From contig NZ_AP028461.1 of NCBI RefSeq assembly GCF_033097365.1, positions 5,084,001 to 5,148,000 of the forward strand: a stretch of 64,000 bases of DNA, in the 5' to 3' direction. The stretch is from Actinoplanes sichuanensis (GTDB taxonomy: Bacteria > Actinomycetota > Actinomycetes > Mycobacteriales > Micromonosporaceae). The position numbers were made by a program, and so were the translations under genes. Shown piece after piece: positions 50,964 through 59,108 of this stretch; within the stretch, counting starts at the first letter, position 1; every line of letters starts with the position of its first letter. The notes under the pieces are model-generated. The model worked only from the letters and a program-made list of their open reading frames with translations. It did not search any database and had not been told where the DNA came from.

Positions 50964-51159
50964 CCCGGCGGGCCGCGGCCCGGACGCCCCAGACGTGCGC
51001 GATCAGCCCGGCACCCCAACCGATGATCGACCAGATCGGCCAGAAATGCAGATCCGGGGTGAACAGCCACCACACCAGGACCTGGATCAGGTTGGCGGTG
51101 AAATAGCACAGGGCATGGATCTGTACGCCCCGCCGCATCCCCTCGTCACTCTTGGACAT
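50950..51159 (-). CDS. 2TM domain small membrane protein
   Basis: A 69-residue protein with two membrane helices (about 14-34 and 38-58) and the motif GVQIHALCYFTANLIQVLVW, PIWSIIGWGAGLIAHVW, typical of 2TM-domain proteins. Its start overlaps the end of the alpha/beta hydrolase gene by 14 bp, so the two are probably translated together. The role is unknown. Confidence 0.8.
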   Translation of the reverse strand: MSKSDEGMRRGVQIHALCYFTANLIQVLVWWLFTPDLHFWPIWSIIGWGAGLIAHVWGVRAAARRVIRT

Positions 51160-51853
51160 TCTCGGCGACCGCCTTCTCGATGAGGGCCACCGCGGCGGCC
51201 GGGTGGGAGACGAACACCAGATGAGAGGCGCCGTCGACGACCGTGGCCGTGGCGCCGGAACGCTCGGCCATGAACTCCTGCGCGGCCGGCGGAATGATCC
51301 GGTCAGCCCCGCTGATCAGGTTGTAGGTGGGAATCGAGTGCCACGCCTGCGGCCCGGAGGCCGGTTCGCCGAGGGCCGCACCGGTCGCCGGTCGCTGGGT
51401 GAGCGCCAGCAGCGCGGCCTGCTCGGCGGGCAGGTCACCGGCGAAGTTCCGGTGGAACACACCCGCATCGATGTACAGGTCGACCTGCCCCTCAGCCAGC
51501 GGAACCGGCCTGAGCGACTGACCCACCGTGCTGCCCGGAAACCGCTCGACCAGCTGCTGCACGCTCTCCCCGGTCTCCGGGACGAACGCCGCCAGATAGA
51601 CCAGCGCCTGGACGTCGTCGGTGGCGGCAGCCGAGATCACCGCACCGCCGTACGAGTGCCCGACCAGAACGATCGGTCCGGCAATCGACGCCAACAGCGC
51701 CCGGACCTGGGCCGCGTCGGACGACAGCCCGCGCAGTGGGTTCGGTGCCACCACCACCGGATATCCGCCGGCCACCAGCTGTTCGATGACCGGCTGGAAA
51801 CCGCTGCCGTCGGCGAAGGCCCCGTGCACCAGCACGATCGTCGGCTTTGTCAT
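51146..51853 (-). CDS. Alpha/beta hydrolase
   Basis: A 235-residue cytosolic hydrolase. It shows TIVLVHGAFADGSG, the nucleophile elbow GHSYGG, APNPLRGLSSDAAQ, and a late GASHLVFVSHP with the catalytic histidine. It is a close paralogue of the exported-looking hydrolase at 54550-55314 (same TIVLVHGAFAD, NPLRG, SSD and HSYGG blocks). The gene is divergent from the fusion oxidoreductase at 51989, placing one paralogue on each side of it. Family members hydrolyse esters or act as C-C hydrolases; the substrate is unknown. Confidence 0.9.
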   Translation of the reverse strand: MTKPTIVLVHGAFADGSGFQPVIEQLVAGGYPVVVAPNPLRGLSSDAAQVRALLASIAGPIVLVGHSYGGAVISAAATDDVQALVYLAAFVPETGESVQQLVERFPGSTVGQSLRPVPLAEGQVDLYIDAGVFHRNFAGDLPAEQAALLALTQRPATGAALGEPASGPQAWHSIPTYNLISGADRIIPPAAQEFMAERSGATATVVDGASHLVFVSHPAAAVALIEKAVAENVQE

Positions 51854-51988
51854 GTCTGAACCTCTCTGTCAGGTGTCAGCGGAAAGCTAACGGCGGCCAC
51901 TTGACGGGAAATGGACCGGATCATTCAGTCGAAATAAAGTCGCCGTCACCAGGCTGACCCCGAAAAGACATTGATCTGAGGGGTACGG

Positions 51989-54538
51989 ATGGACGCGCTC
52001 GAAGAATCCGATGTGGTCGTCATCGGATCAGGAATGGGTGGTCTCGCGGCCGCCCGCACGATCGCACAATTCGGCCGGCGACGCGTTCTCGTCCTGGAGC
52101 AGCACTACACGCCGGGCGGGATGACCCACGAGTTCACCCGCGACGGCCGCTACCGGTTCGGCACCGGACTGCACTACATGAGCGCCGACGCCGGCCCGTT
52201 CCTCGACTTCATGACCGACGGCCGGGTGCAACTCAACCCACTGCCGGACGACTACGACGTACTGCACTTCCCGGATTTCGACTTCACCGTCCCGGCCGGG
52301 CGCGACCGGCTGCGCGACCGTCTGACGCAGTGCTTCCCGGACTCGACGGGCGAGATCGACAGATTCTTCACCACGATCCGGCGGGGCATGACCGGCCTGG
52401 CCGCCCGCAACGTCCTCGCCGCCATGCCGGCCGGGATCCGCCGCCTCGGCACGCCCGTCGTCGAACGGCTCTACCCGTCGACGTACCGGTCGCTGGCCGA
52501 ACAGATACGCCTCAGCTTCCGCGACCCCGAACTGCGGGCCGTCCTCGCCGCCCGCTGGGGCCTCTACGGAATCCCACCGCGATCCAGCGCCTTCGGCTAC
52601 CACGCCGCGGTCCCGTTGACGTTCTTCATGAACGGCACGGCCCATCCGGTCGGCGGTCCCGGCGAGATCGGCCGGATCATTCTGGAGACCCTGCAGCGGT
52701 ACGGCGTGGAAGTGCGCCCGAGGCAACGCGTGCAACGGGTCACCGTGGACGGTGGCCGGGCCACCGGCGTGGACGTGGTGGACACCGCGAGCGGGCGCCG
52801 CTACCACGTCGAAGCCGGCACCGTCGTCTCCGCGACCGGGGTACGCAACACGTACGCCCTGATCGGCCGGGAGAACGAACTGGCCGAACTGCCCCCGGAG
52901 CCGTCGGCCGCCATGCTGTTCCTCGGCATGAAACGGTCCCCCGCCGAATTCGGGCTGCACGGCGAGAACCACTGGTTCATGCCCGACCTCGACGGCGGCG
53001 ACGGCACCCTCTACGTGTCGTTCCCGTCGCTCAACAATCCGGCCGCCCGGACCCACACCGTCGAGGTGCTGGAACTCGTCGACCCGGCGATCGTCGACAG
53101 ATGGCGGACGATGCCCGCCGACCAGCGGCCGGACGACTACCGACGGTTCAAGGAGGAGACCACCGAACGGCTGCTCGACCGACTGGAACGGCAGTGGCCC
53201 GGGTTCCGGGCGGCGATCGAGTTCACCGAGCTCGCCACCCCGCTCACCTTCGAGAACTACCAGCACAGCGTGCGCGGCTCGTTCTACGGCCTGGCGGCCA
53301 CACCGCAGCGGCTCCGATCGTCGCGCGCGGGTTGCCGTACCCCCGTGAAGAATTTGATCGTCGCCGGTCAGGACGCCTGGGGCTCCGGCGTCGTCGGGGC
53401 GCTGGCCGGCGGATTGATGGCCGCGAACGCGGTACTCAGCCCGCGCCAGACCGGGCGGATGTGGCGGACCGTGCAGTCCGCCATCCCGGTCCGGAATCCG
53501 CAGACGCCCTGGTCGGGATACCTGCGGGTGGCCGCGATCGAGGAGCTGACGCCGACCGTCCGGCGGATCCGGCTGGCTCCCCTGGACGGCGCGACGATGC
53601 CGTTCACCTTCGTCGCCGGGCAGTACCTCAAGATCGAACTGCCGGTCGCGGTCGAACCGATCGAGCGCTCCTACTCGATCTGCAGCGGCCCCGGCCAGAC
53701 CGGGTTCGTGGAGATCGCCGTCAAACACGAGCCGGGCGGACTCGGATCGGGTTTCCTGCACACCGAACCGGAGACCGGCCAGGCGCTCCGGGTCAGCGGC
53801 CCCCACGGCGACTTCACCTGGCAGCCGGGCGACGACACCGGGACGCTGCTGCTGATCGGCGGCGGGGTCGGGATGACACCGCTGATGAGCGTACTCGCGG
53901 CGGCCGCCGACGCCGGATACGACGGGCGGATCGTGCTGCTCGCCGCCCACCGGTCCGAAACGGAGCGACTCTTCGGCACCGAGCTCGCCGCCCTCCAGGA
54001 ACGGCTGCCCGGGCTGCGGAGGCTCACCTTCGTCAGCGGACGCAACGGGCGGATCAGCGCGGGCACCCTGCGGCCGTTCGTCACCACCACGACCCGGGCC
54101 CACCTCTGTGGACCGGCGCCGATGATGCAGGACCTGATCGGACACCTGATCGACCTCGGGATGCCGCGGGACCGAATCCACACCGAGGCCTTCACATCCG
54201 GGCGCAGCCGGCAGACCCGCAGGGAGAAAGCGCAGGCCATCGCCCGTACCGCCGAAGAAGCCGGAATCGCCGCGTTCCGCATCGACGTCCAGGACTCCGG
54301 GCCCGGCTTCCCGTGTCGGCCCGGGCAGACCGTCCTCGACGCGGCCAACCTGGCCGACGTCAAGCTGCCGCAGTCCTGCGGCGAGGGCTCCTGCGGTACC
54401 TGCCGGGTGCTGGTCCGCGCCGGCGAACACGAGACCGACAGCCGCGGCATGTTCTCCACCGCCGAACTGGCCGAAGGCTGGCGGCTGGCCTGCCAGACCC
54501 TGCCCACCGGCGACCTCACCATCGCACTCGACAAATGA
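51989..54538 (+). CDS. Fusion: RetSat/CrtI-like flavoenzyme + FNR reductase + [2Fe-2S] ferredoxin
   Basis: An 849-residue multidomain redox enzyme; ATG 51989 follows GAGGGG. Residues 1-500 resemble all-trans-retinol saturase/carotenoid desaturase-isomerases: FAD motif VIGSGMGGLAAA (GxGxxG at 13-18), QHYTPGGMTHEFTRDGRYRF, GTGLHYM, and the C-terminal FAD loop VAGQDAWGSGVVGALAGGLM. Residues about 508-735 are a ferredoxin-reductase module: RSYSIC (FAD), GGGVGMTPLMS (NAD(P)H) and CGPAPMM. Residues about 765-849 are a plant-type ferredoxin with C797-x4-C802-x2-C805 and C835. The protein could thus take electrons from NAD(P)H to its own desaturase/saturase centre. I know no characterised protein with this order. 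It heads a four-gene operon. Confidence 0.9.
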   Translation: MDALEESDVVVIGSGMGGLAAARTIAQFGRRRVLVLEQHYTPGGMTHEFTRDGRYRFGTGLHYMSADAGPFLDFMTDGRVQLNPLPDDYDVLHFPDFDFTVPAGRDRLRDRLTQCFPDSTGEIDRFFTTIRRGMTGLAARNVLAAMPAGIRRLGTPVVERLYPSTYRSLAEQIRLSFRDPELRAVLAARWGLYGIPPRSSAFGYHAAVPLTFFMNGTAHPVGGPGEIGRIILETLQRYGVEVRPRQRVQRVTVDGGRATGVDVVDTASGRRYHVEAGTVVSATGVRNTYALIGRENELAELPPEPSAAMLFLGMKRSPAEFGLHGENHWFMPDLDGGDGTLYVSFPSLNNPAARTHTVEVLELVDPAIVDRWRTMPADQRPDDYRRFKEETTERLLDRLERQWPGFRAAIEFTELATPLTFENYQHSVRGSFYGLAATPQRLRSSRAGCRTPVKNLIVAGQDAWGSGVVGALAGGLMAANAVLSPRQTGRMWRTVQSAIPVRNPQTPWSGYLRVAAIEELTPTVRRIRLAPLDGATMPFTFVAGQYLKIELPVAVEPIERSYSICSGPGQTGFVEIAVKHEPGGLGSGFLHTEPETGQALRVSGPHGDFTWQPGDDTGTLLLIGGGVGMTPLMSVLAAAADAGYDGRIVLLAAHRSETERLFGTELAALQERLPGLRRLTFVSGRNGRISAGTLRPFVTTTTRAHLCGPAPMMQDLIGHLIDLGMPRDRIHTEAFTSGRSRQTRREKAQAIARTAEEAGIAAFRIDVQDSGPGFPCRPGQTVLDAANLADVKLPQSCGEGSCGTCRVLVRAGEHETDSRGMFSTAELAEGWRLACQTLPTGDLTIALDK

Positions 54539-54549
54539 GGGATCGATTC

Positions 54550-55314
54550 ATGACGACCACCCGACGCACCTTCCTCGCCGGTTCCGCCGCTGTCGCGGCC
54601 GGCATCCGGACACCGTCGAAGCCGAAACCGACGATCGTCCTGGTACACGGCGCGTTCGCGGACGCGAGCGGCTGGAATCAGGTCGCCGAACGGCTCCTGT
54701 GTGACGGTCATCCGGTCATCGCGCCGGCCAATCCGCTACGCGGGGTGTCCAGCGACTCCGCCTATCTGGCGAACATCCTGGCCACCCTCGGCGGACCGCT
54801 CGTGCTCGTGGCCCACTCCTACGGCGGCATCGTCGTCACCAACGCGGCCACCGGCAACCCGAACGTGAAAGCGCTGGTCTACGTGGCGGCGTTCGCGCCC
54901 GACCAGGGCGACACGCTGATCGGGCTGCAGACCCGGTTCCCCGGCAGCCGGCTCGACGAGGCGGCACTCGACTTCCGACCGTACGGTGACGGGCTCGTCG
55001 ACGGATACCTCAAGCGTGACGCGTTCCGGCCGGTGTTCGCCGGCGACCTGCCGTCGACCACCACGTCGCTGATGTGGGCCGGTCAGCGCCCCGCCGACAC
55101 CCGCACCCTGGGTGAGCCGTCAGGCGCACCGGCCTGGCGGAGCATCCCCTCGTGGTATCTCGCGGCCCGCGACGACCGGGTGCTGCCGGTCGCCGCGCAA
55201 CGGTTCATGGCGCAGCGGGCCGGGTCACGGCTGCGGGAGGTCGGCGCCTCGCACGTCGCCATGATCTCGCAGCCCGCGGTGACCGCCGAGGTCGTCAAGC
55301 GCGCGGCGAGCTGA
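54550..55314 (+). CDS. Alpha/beta hydrolase with Tat-like N-terminus
   Basis: A 254-residue hydrolase, paralogous to the one at 51146. ATG 54550 follows GAGGGA at 7 nt; ATG 54535 overlaps the fusion-gene stop (ATGA) and is an alternative. The N-terminus TTTRRTFLAGSAAVAAGI looks like a short Tat signal, suggesting export, which its paralogue lacks. Motifs: TIVLVHGAFADASGW, nucleophile AHSYGG, late GASHVAM. It is the second gene of the operon. Confidence 0.88.
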   Translation: MTTTRRTFLAGSAAVAAGIRTPSKPKPTIVLVHGAFADASGWNQVAERLLCDGHPVIAPANPLRGVSSDSAYLANILATLGGPLVLVAHSYGGIVVTNAATGNPNVKALVYVAAFAPDQGDTLIGLQTRFPGSRLDEAALDFRPYGDGLVDGYLKRDAFRPVFAGDLPSTTTSLMWAGQRPADTRTLGEPSGAPAWRSIPSWYLAARDDRVLPVAAQRFMAQRAGSRLREVGASHVAMISQPAVTAEVVKRAAS

Positions 55315-55319
55315 CCGGC

Positions 55320-56558
55320 ATGCAACCAGCTCTCCTCGCGCTTGCGCTCGGCACGTTCGCGATCGGCACCGGTGAGTTCGGCAGCAACGGGATCATCCAG
55401 TTGTTCGCCACCGACCTGGGCGTGTCCATTCCGGTCGCCACCCACGCGATCACCGCGTACGCCGTCGGGGTGGTGATCGGTTCGCCGGCCATCACCCTGC
55501 TGGCGGCGCGCGTCAACCGCCGTACCCTCCTGCTCGGTCTGATGGTGTTGTTCCTGATCGGCAACGCCCTCTCGGCGGTCGCACCGAACATCACCCTGCT
55601 CGTGGTCTTCCGGTTCGTGGCCGGATGTGTCCAGGGCGCGTTCTTCGGAGCGGGCGCCGCCGTCGCCGCCTACCTTTACGGGCCCGGCCGCGGAGGCAAG
55701 GCGTTCGCCACCGTGATGGGCGGGCTCACCATCGCCACCATCGTCGGGTCGCCGCTCGGCACCCTCATCGGCCAGCAGGCCGGATGGCGGGCGATGTACT
55801 GGGCCGTCGTCGCGATCGGGCTGGTCGCCGCAGGCGCCCTGTTCATCTGGCTGCCGCGCACCCGCGACCTGCACGGCGGCTCGATCACCGGCGAACTCGG
55901 GGCACTGCGCGCGGCCGCCGTCTGGCGGATGGTCGCGGTCGCCTCGCTCGGCATCTCCAGCATCTTCGCCGTCTACACGTTCATCGGGCCGTTCGTCACC
56001 GACGCGGCCGGGCGGGACGCGTCGCTCGTGCCCATCGCACTGGCCGTGTTCGGGGTCGGGATGGCCGTCGGCAACAGTCTCGGCGGGCGGATCGCCGACC
56101 GATCCGAGAGCAACGGCCTGATCCGAGGGTACGGGGTGACGCTGCTCCTGCTCGTGCCGATCGGTCTCGGCGGCGGCGACATCGCGGTCCTGTTGCCGTG
56201 CCTGTTCGGGGTGGGCGCGGCGATGATGTTCGCGATCCCCACCATTCAGGTGCGTCTCACCACGCTCGCGCCGGGCGCACCGACCCTGATGGGTGCCCTC
56301 AACCTGGCCGCCCTCAACCTGGCCAACTCGCTCGGCGCGGTCGGTGGGGCCGTCGCCCTCGACGCCGGCGGCGGCACCCTCTCCACGGTGTGGGCCGGAT
56401 TCCTCCTGACCACCGCCGGGTTGCTGCTCTACCTGGTGCGACGGCGCCCGTCCTCTTCGGCCCGGCAGCCGTCGTCCTCGGCCCAGTGCCCGTCGTCTTC
56501 GGCCCAGCAGCCTCTCTCTCCGACCCGACTGCCTTTCTCTTCGGTGCCGCGGCCGTGA
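55320..56558 (+). CDS. MFS exporter, DHA1/AraJ-like
   Basis: A 412-residue transporter with 12 membrane helices. ATG 55320 is 5 nt after the hydrolase stop. Typical motifs: ALGTFAIGTGEFGSNGII, the helix 2-3 loop AARVNRRTLLLGLMV, and FRFVAGCVQGAFFGAGAAVA, as in AraJ/CmlR-like drug and sugar efflux proteins. The extreme C-terminus is a low-complexity tail of PSSSA repeats encoded by three 21-bp tandem repeats. The stop overlaps the next gene by 4 nt (GTGA). It probably exports the product or substrate of the pathway. Confidence 0.9.
   Translation: MQPALLALALGTFAIGTGEFGSNGIIQLFATDLGVSIPVATHAITAYAVGVVIGSPAITLLAARVNRRTLLLGLMVLFLIGNALSAVAPNITLLVVFRFVAGCVQGAFFGAGAAVAAYLYGPGRGGKAFATVMGGLTIATIVGSPLGTLIGQQAGWRAMYWAVVAIGLVAAGALFIWLPRTRDLHGGSITGELGALRAAAVWRMVAVASLGISSIFAVYTFIGPFVTDAAGRDASLVPIALAVFGVGMAVGNSLGGRIADRSESNGLIRGYGVTLLLLVPIGLGGGDIAVLLPCLFGVGAAMMFAIPTIQVRLTTLAPGAPTLMGALNLAALNLANSLGAVGGAVALDAGGGTLSTVWAGFLLTTAGLLLYLVRRRPSSSARQPSSSAQCPSSSAQQPLSPTRLPFSSVPRP
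56448..56510 (+). repeat. Three tandem 21-bp repeats at the end of the MFS gene
   Basis: Units at 56448-56468, 56469-56489 and 56490-56510 each encode PSSSA plus two variable residues. In the next frame the same bases read VLFGPAAVVLGPVPVVFGPA, which misleadingly extends the downstream gene upstream. Confidence 0.8.
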
Positions 56559-58069
56559 ACGACGAACAGTTCCGCCGCCTCGCCGCCTACGGTCAGGCCG
56601 AACACGCCGTGCCCGGCCGGGATCTGTTCACCACCGGCGACCGGTCCTACGACCTCTTCCTGCTCGAAACGGCAGCCGTCGAGATCGTCCGCGATCAACG
56701 GGTGATCTTCCGAGCCGGGCCCGGTGACTTCCTCGGCGAACTCGGCCTGCTCACCGGCCAACACGTCTACCTGACCGGCCGGGTCATCTCGGCGGGCACC
56801 GTGATCCGGCTCGGCGCCGCGAACCTGCGCCGTGCCCTGGCCGAACACGCCGACCTCGCCGACCTCCTGATCGAGGCGTTCCGGCAGCGACGCGAGGTGA
56901 TCCGGACGACCGCGGGCACCGCCCTGCGGCTCGTCGGTCGTCCGGACACCGCGCTCGCGCTGCGCACCTACCTGGCCCAGCTCCTGCTCCCGCACGCCTG
57001 GCAGGAGACCTACCCCGGCCTCACCCCCGACGACCTGCCGGCCGCCGTCATCGACCGGACGGTGCTGCGCCGCGCGACTCCCGGCGCCGTCGCGGAAGCT
57101 CTCGGCCTGACCTACCGCCCCGACGACCGCGAGGTCGACCTGGTCGTCGTGGGCGCCGGCCCGGCGGGACTGGCCGCCGCCGTCTACGCCGCGTCCGAGG
57201 GCCTCAGCACGGTGTTGCTCGACCGCGGCGGCATCGGCGGCCAGGCCGCCAAAACCGCCCGAATCGAAAACCATCTGGGCTTTTCACACGGCATCAGCGG
57301 CGACGAACTGACCCGCCTGGCGATGCTGCGGGCCCTCAAATTCAACGTCAGAATCCATTCCCCGTGTACGGCCACCGCCCTCGATCTCACCGATCCGCAC
57401 CGGCCGACGGTCCAGCTCGACGGCGGTGCTCGGATCAGGTGCCGCGCGGTGATCGCCGCGACCGGAGCGAACTACCGCCGCCTCGACATCCCCGGCTGGG
57501 CCGCGTTCGAGAGGGCGGGCTGCATCCGCTACGCGGCCACCGAACCGGACGTCCGCGACTACGCGAACCAGCCGGTGACGGTCCTCGGCGGCGCCAACTC
57601 GGCCGGTCAGGCGGCCCTGTCGCTGGCCGCCCACAACGCCACGGTCGACCTGATCGTCCGAGGCACCCGTGTGGGAGCCAGGATGTCCACCTACCTGGTC
57701 GACCGGATCCGGGCCCACCCACTCATCCGGCTCCACCTCGGCAGCACCGTCGACGCGCTGATCGGCGGCGACACCCTCAGCGGCGTGGTCATGTCCCGAG
57801 CCGAGACCCTGGACAGCCGAGCGCTGTTCTGTTTCATCGGAGCCACCCCGGAGACCTCGTGGTTGACCGGCGTGGCCACCGACGACAACGGTTTCCTCCG
57901 CACTCCGGGCCCGCTCCCGTTCCAGACGAGCACCCCACGGGTCTTCGCCGTCGGCGACCTGCGCGCCGGCTCCACCAAGCGGGTGGCCACCGCCGTGGGC
58001 GACGGAGCCGGAGCCGTCTCCTCGGTACACACCGCCTTGGCCGCCCGACTCCCCACACCCGCCACCTAG
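56555..58069 (+). CDS. cNMP-binding domain fused to thioredoxin-reductase-like flavoprotein
   Basis: A 504-residue protein. GTG 56555 overlaps the MFS stop by 4 nt. Residues about 10-130 form a cyclic-nucleotide-binding domain (DRSYDLFLLETAAVEIVRD, GPGDFLGELGLLTGQHVYLT). Residues about 190-500 form a TrxB-like domain with FAD motif VVGAGPAGLAAAVYAASEG, GGIGGQAAKTARIENHLGF, NADPH motif VLGGANSAGQAALSLA and the end motif VFAVGDLRAGSTKRVATAVG. The usual redox CxxC is absent: the region reads IRYAATEPDVRD. So it cannot reduce thioredoxin in the normal way. It may be a ligand-controlled NAD(P)H oxidoreductase serving the operon. Confidence 0.9.
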   Translation: MNDEQFRRLAAYGQAEHAVPGRDLFTTGDRSYDLFLLETAAVEIVRDQRVIFRAGPGDFLGELGLLTGQHVYLTGRVISAGTVIRLGAANLRRALAEHADLADLLIEAFRQRREVIRTTAGTALRLVGRPDTALALRTYLAQLLLPHAWQETYPGLTPDDLPAAVIDRTVLRRATPGAVAEALGLTYRPDDREVDLVVVGAGPAGLAAAVYAASEGLSTVLLDRGGIGGQAAKTARIENHLGFSHGISGDELTRLAMLRALKFNVRIHSPCTATALDLTDPHRPTVQLDGGARIRCRAVIAATGANYRRLDIPGWAAFERAGCIRYAATEPDVRDYANQPVTVLGGANSAGQAALSLAAHNATVDLIVRGTRVGARMSTYLVDRIRAHPLIRLHLGSTVDALIGGDTLSGVVMSRAETLDSRALFCFIGATPETSWLTGVATDDNGFLRTPGPLPFQTSTPRVFAVGDLRAGSTKRVATAVGDGAGAVSSVHTALAARLPTPAT

Positions 58070-59108
58070 AAACGGTGGAGGCGCGGGATGCTGTGCAGCG
58101 TCACCGGGAGGTCGACAATGGCCGGACCCTCGACGGTCGTGCCGTCGTCGGTGAACCAGGTGCCCGGTGGGACGGCGATGCGGCGGGTGGTCGCGGACGG
58201 CGACAGCACCGGGGCCACCAGCAGGTCGGGACCCAGGAGGAACTGGTCGACGACCTCGGCCAGTTCACTGTAGTGGTAGGCCATCGGACGCAGGATCGGC
58301 TCTCCCGTGGTGGCGGCCGAATCGATCAGCGTGTCCAGTAGGGGCCACAGCGCCTCCCGAACCCGTAACGCCTCCCGGACCGCTGCCTGGTGAGGTGGGT
58401 CGAGACGGTCCGGGAGGACGGAGAACTGCATCATCGGCGTACACGCCGCCAGTTGCGCGTATCTGACGTAGAGCTCCTGGTCCCGGCCACCGGCCACACT
58501 GACCGCGCTGATCTCCCCGCCGCCGACCATGTCCGGGCACGTGTAGGCGTACCCCAGAAGTGATTGTGCGGCCATCTCCGGAATCAGCGACCGCAACCCG
58601 TCGTTGCCCCAGGTCGGGGGTTTGTCCCGGAGCCGCTGGGCGAGCGGCTCGCCGCCGAGCCCCCAGCAGGCCCGCACCTCGTTGTACGGATACCCGAGCC
58701 CCACCGAAGCATCACCGCGAACCCGGCTTCCCGCAGCGTCGCGATCATGCCCGGCGGGTCGGGGAACCGGGCCCGGTCGAAGACCCATGTCCCGTACGCC
58801 GGCGACCACGAGTCGTCGATCATCAGCACGCCCGGCGGCATCCCCAGGTCGAGGATGCGCCGGGCGTACCCGAGGACCGACTCCTGGGTCGGCGTGTACG
58901 GCATGTCGATCCACGTGTTGTACTGCGGCGCCCGGAACATCCGCCGTGCCGGTGCCCGCCCGGCGGGCCGGATCTGGGAGAGGTAGGCGTCAGCCGAAAC
59001 GGCCAGGTCCCGGGCGAACGCGGTCCGTCCGAACGGCATGGCCGTCCCGTCGAGGACCGCGCCACCCCACCAGAGTTCCCCCGGCAGCAGGGGTATCCGC
59101 AACGTCAT
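58066..59108 (-). pseudogene. GH31 glycosidase remnant with internal deletion and frameshift
   Basis: ATG 59108 overlaps the PL11 stop by 4 nt, so this was the second gene of that operon. From 59108 to about 58712 it reads as GH31 (TFGxWP-like context RAPQYNTWIDMPYTPTQESV, GMPPGVLMIDDSWSPAYGTW, FPDPPGMIATLREAGFAVML). It then shifts frame and resumes to 58066 as GLGYPYNEVRACWGLGGEPL, RDKPPTWGNDGLRSLIPEMA and YTCPDMVGGGE. The section that normally contains the catalytic nucleophile aspartate is missing between the two parts. It shows no sign of being functional. GH31 members in pectin loci act on alpha-linked side chains. Confidence 0.85.

Noticed and set aside
52028..54430. An 800-codon minus-strand frame, and the 994-codon plus frame from 52330, over the fusion oxidoreductase
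   Set aside because: Both are compositional shadows. Only the C-terminal 254 codons of the 994-codon frame (from 54550) are a real gene.
55625..56554. Extension of the cNMP-TrxR gene upstream into the MFS gene
   Set aside because: The extra frame is Arg-rich and antiphase to the transmembrane protein; GTG 56555 with a 4-nt overlap is the natural start.
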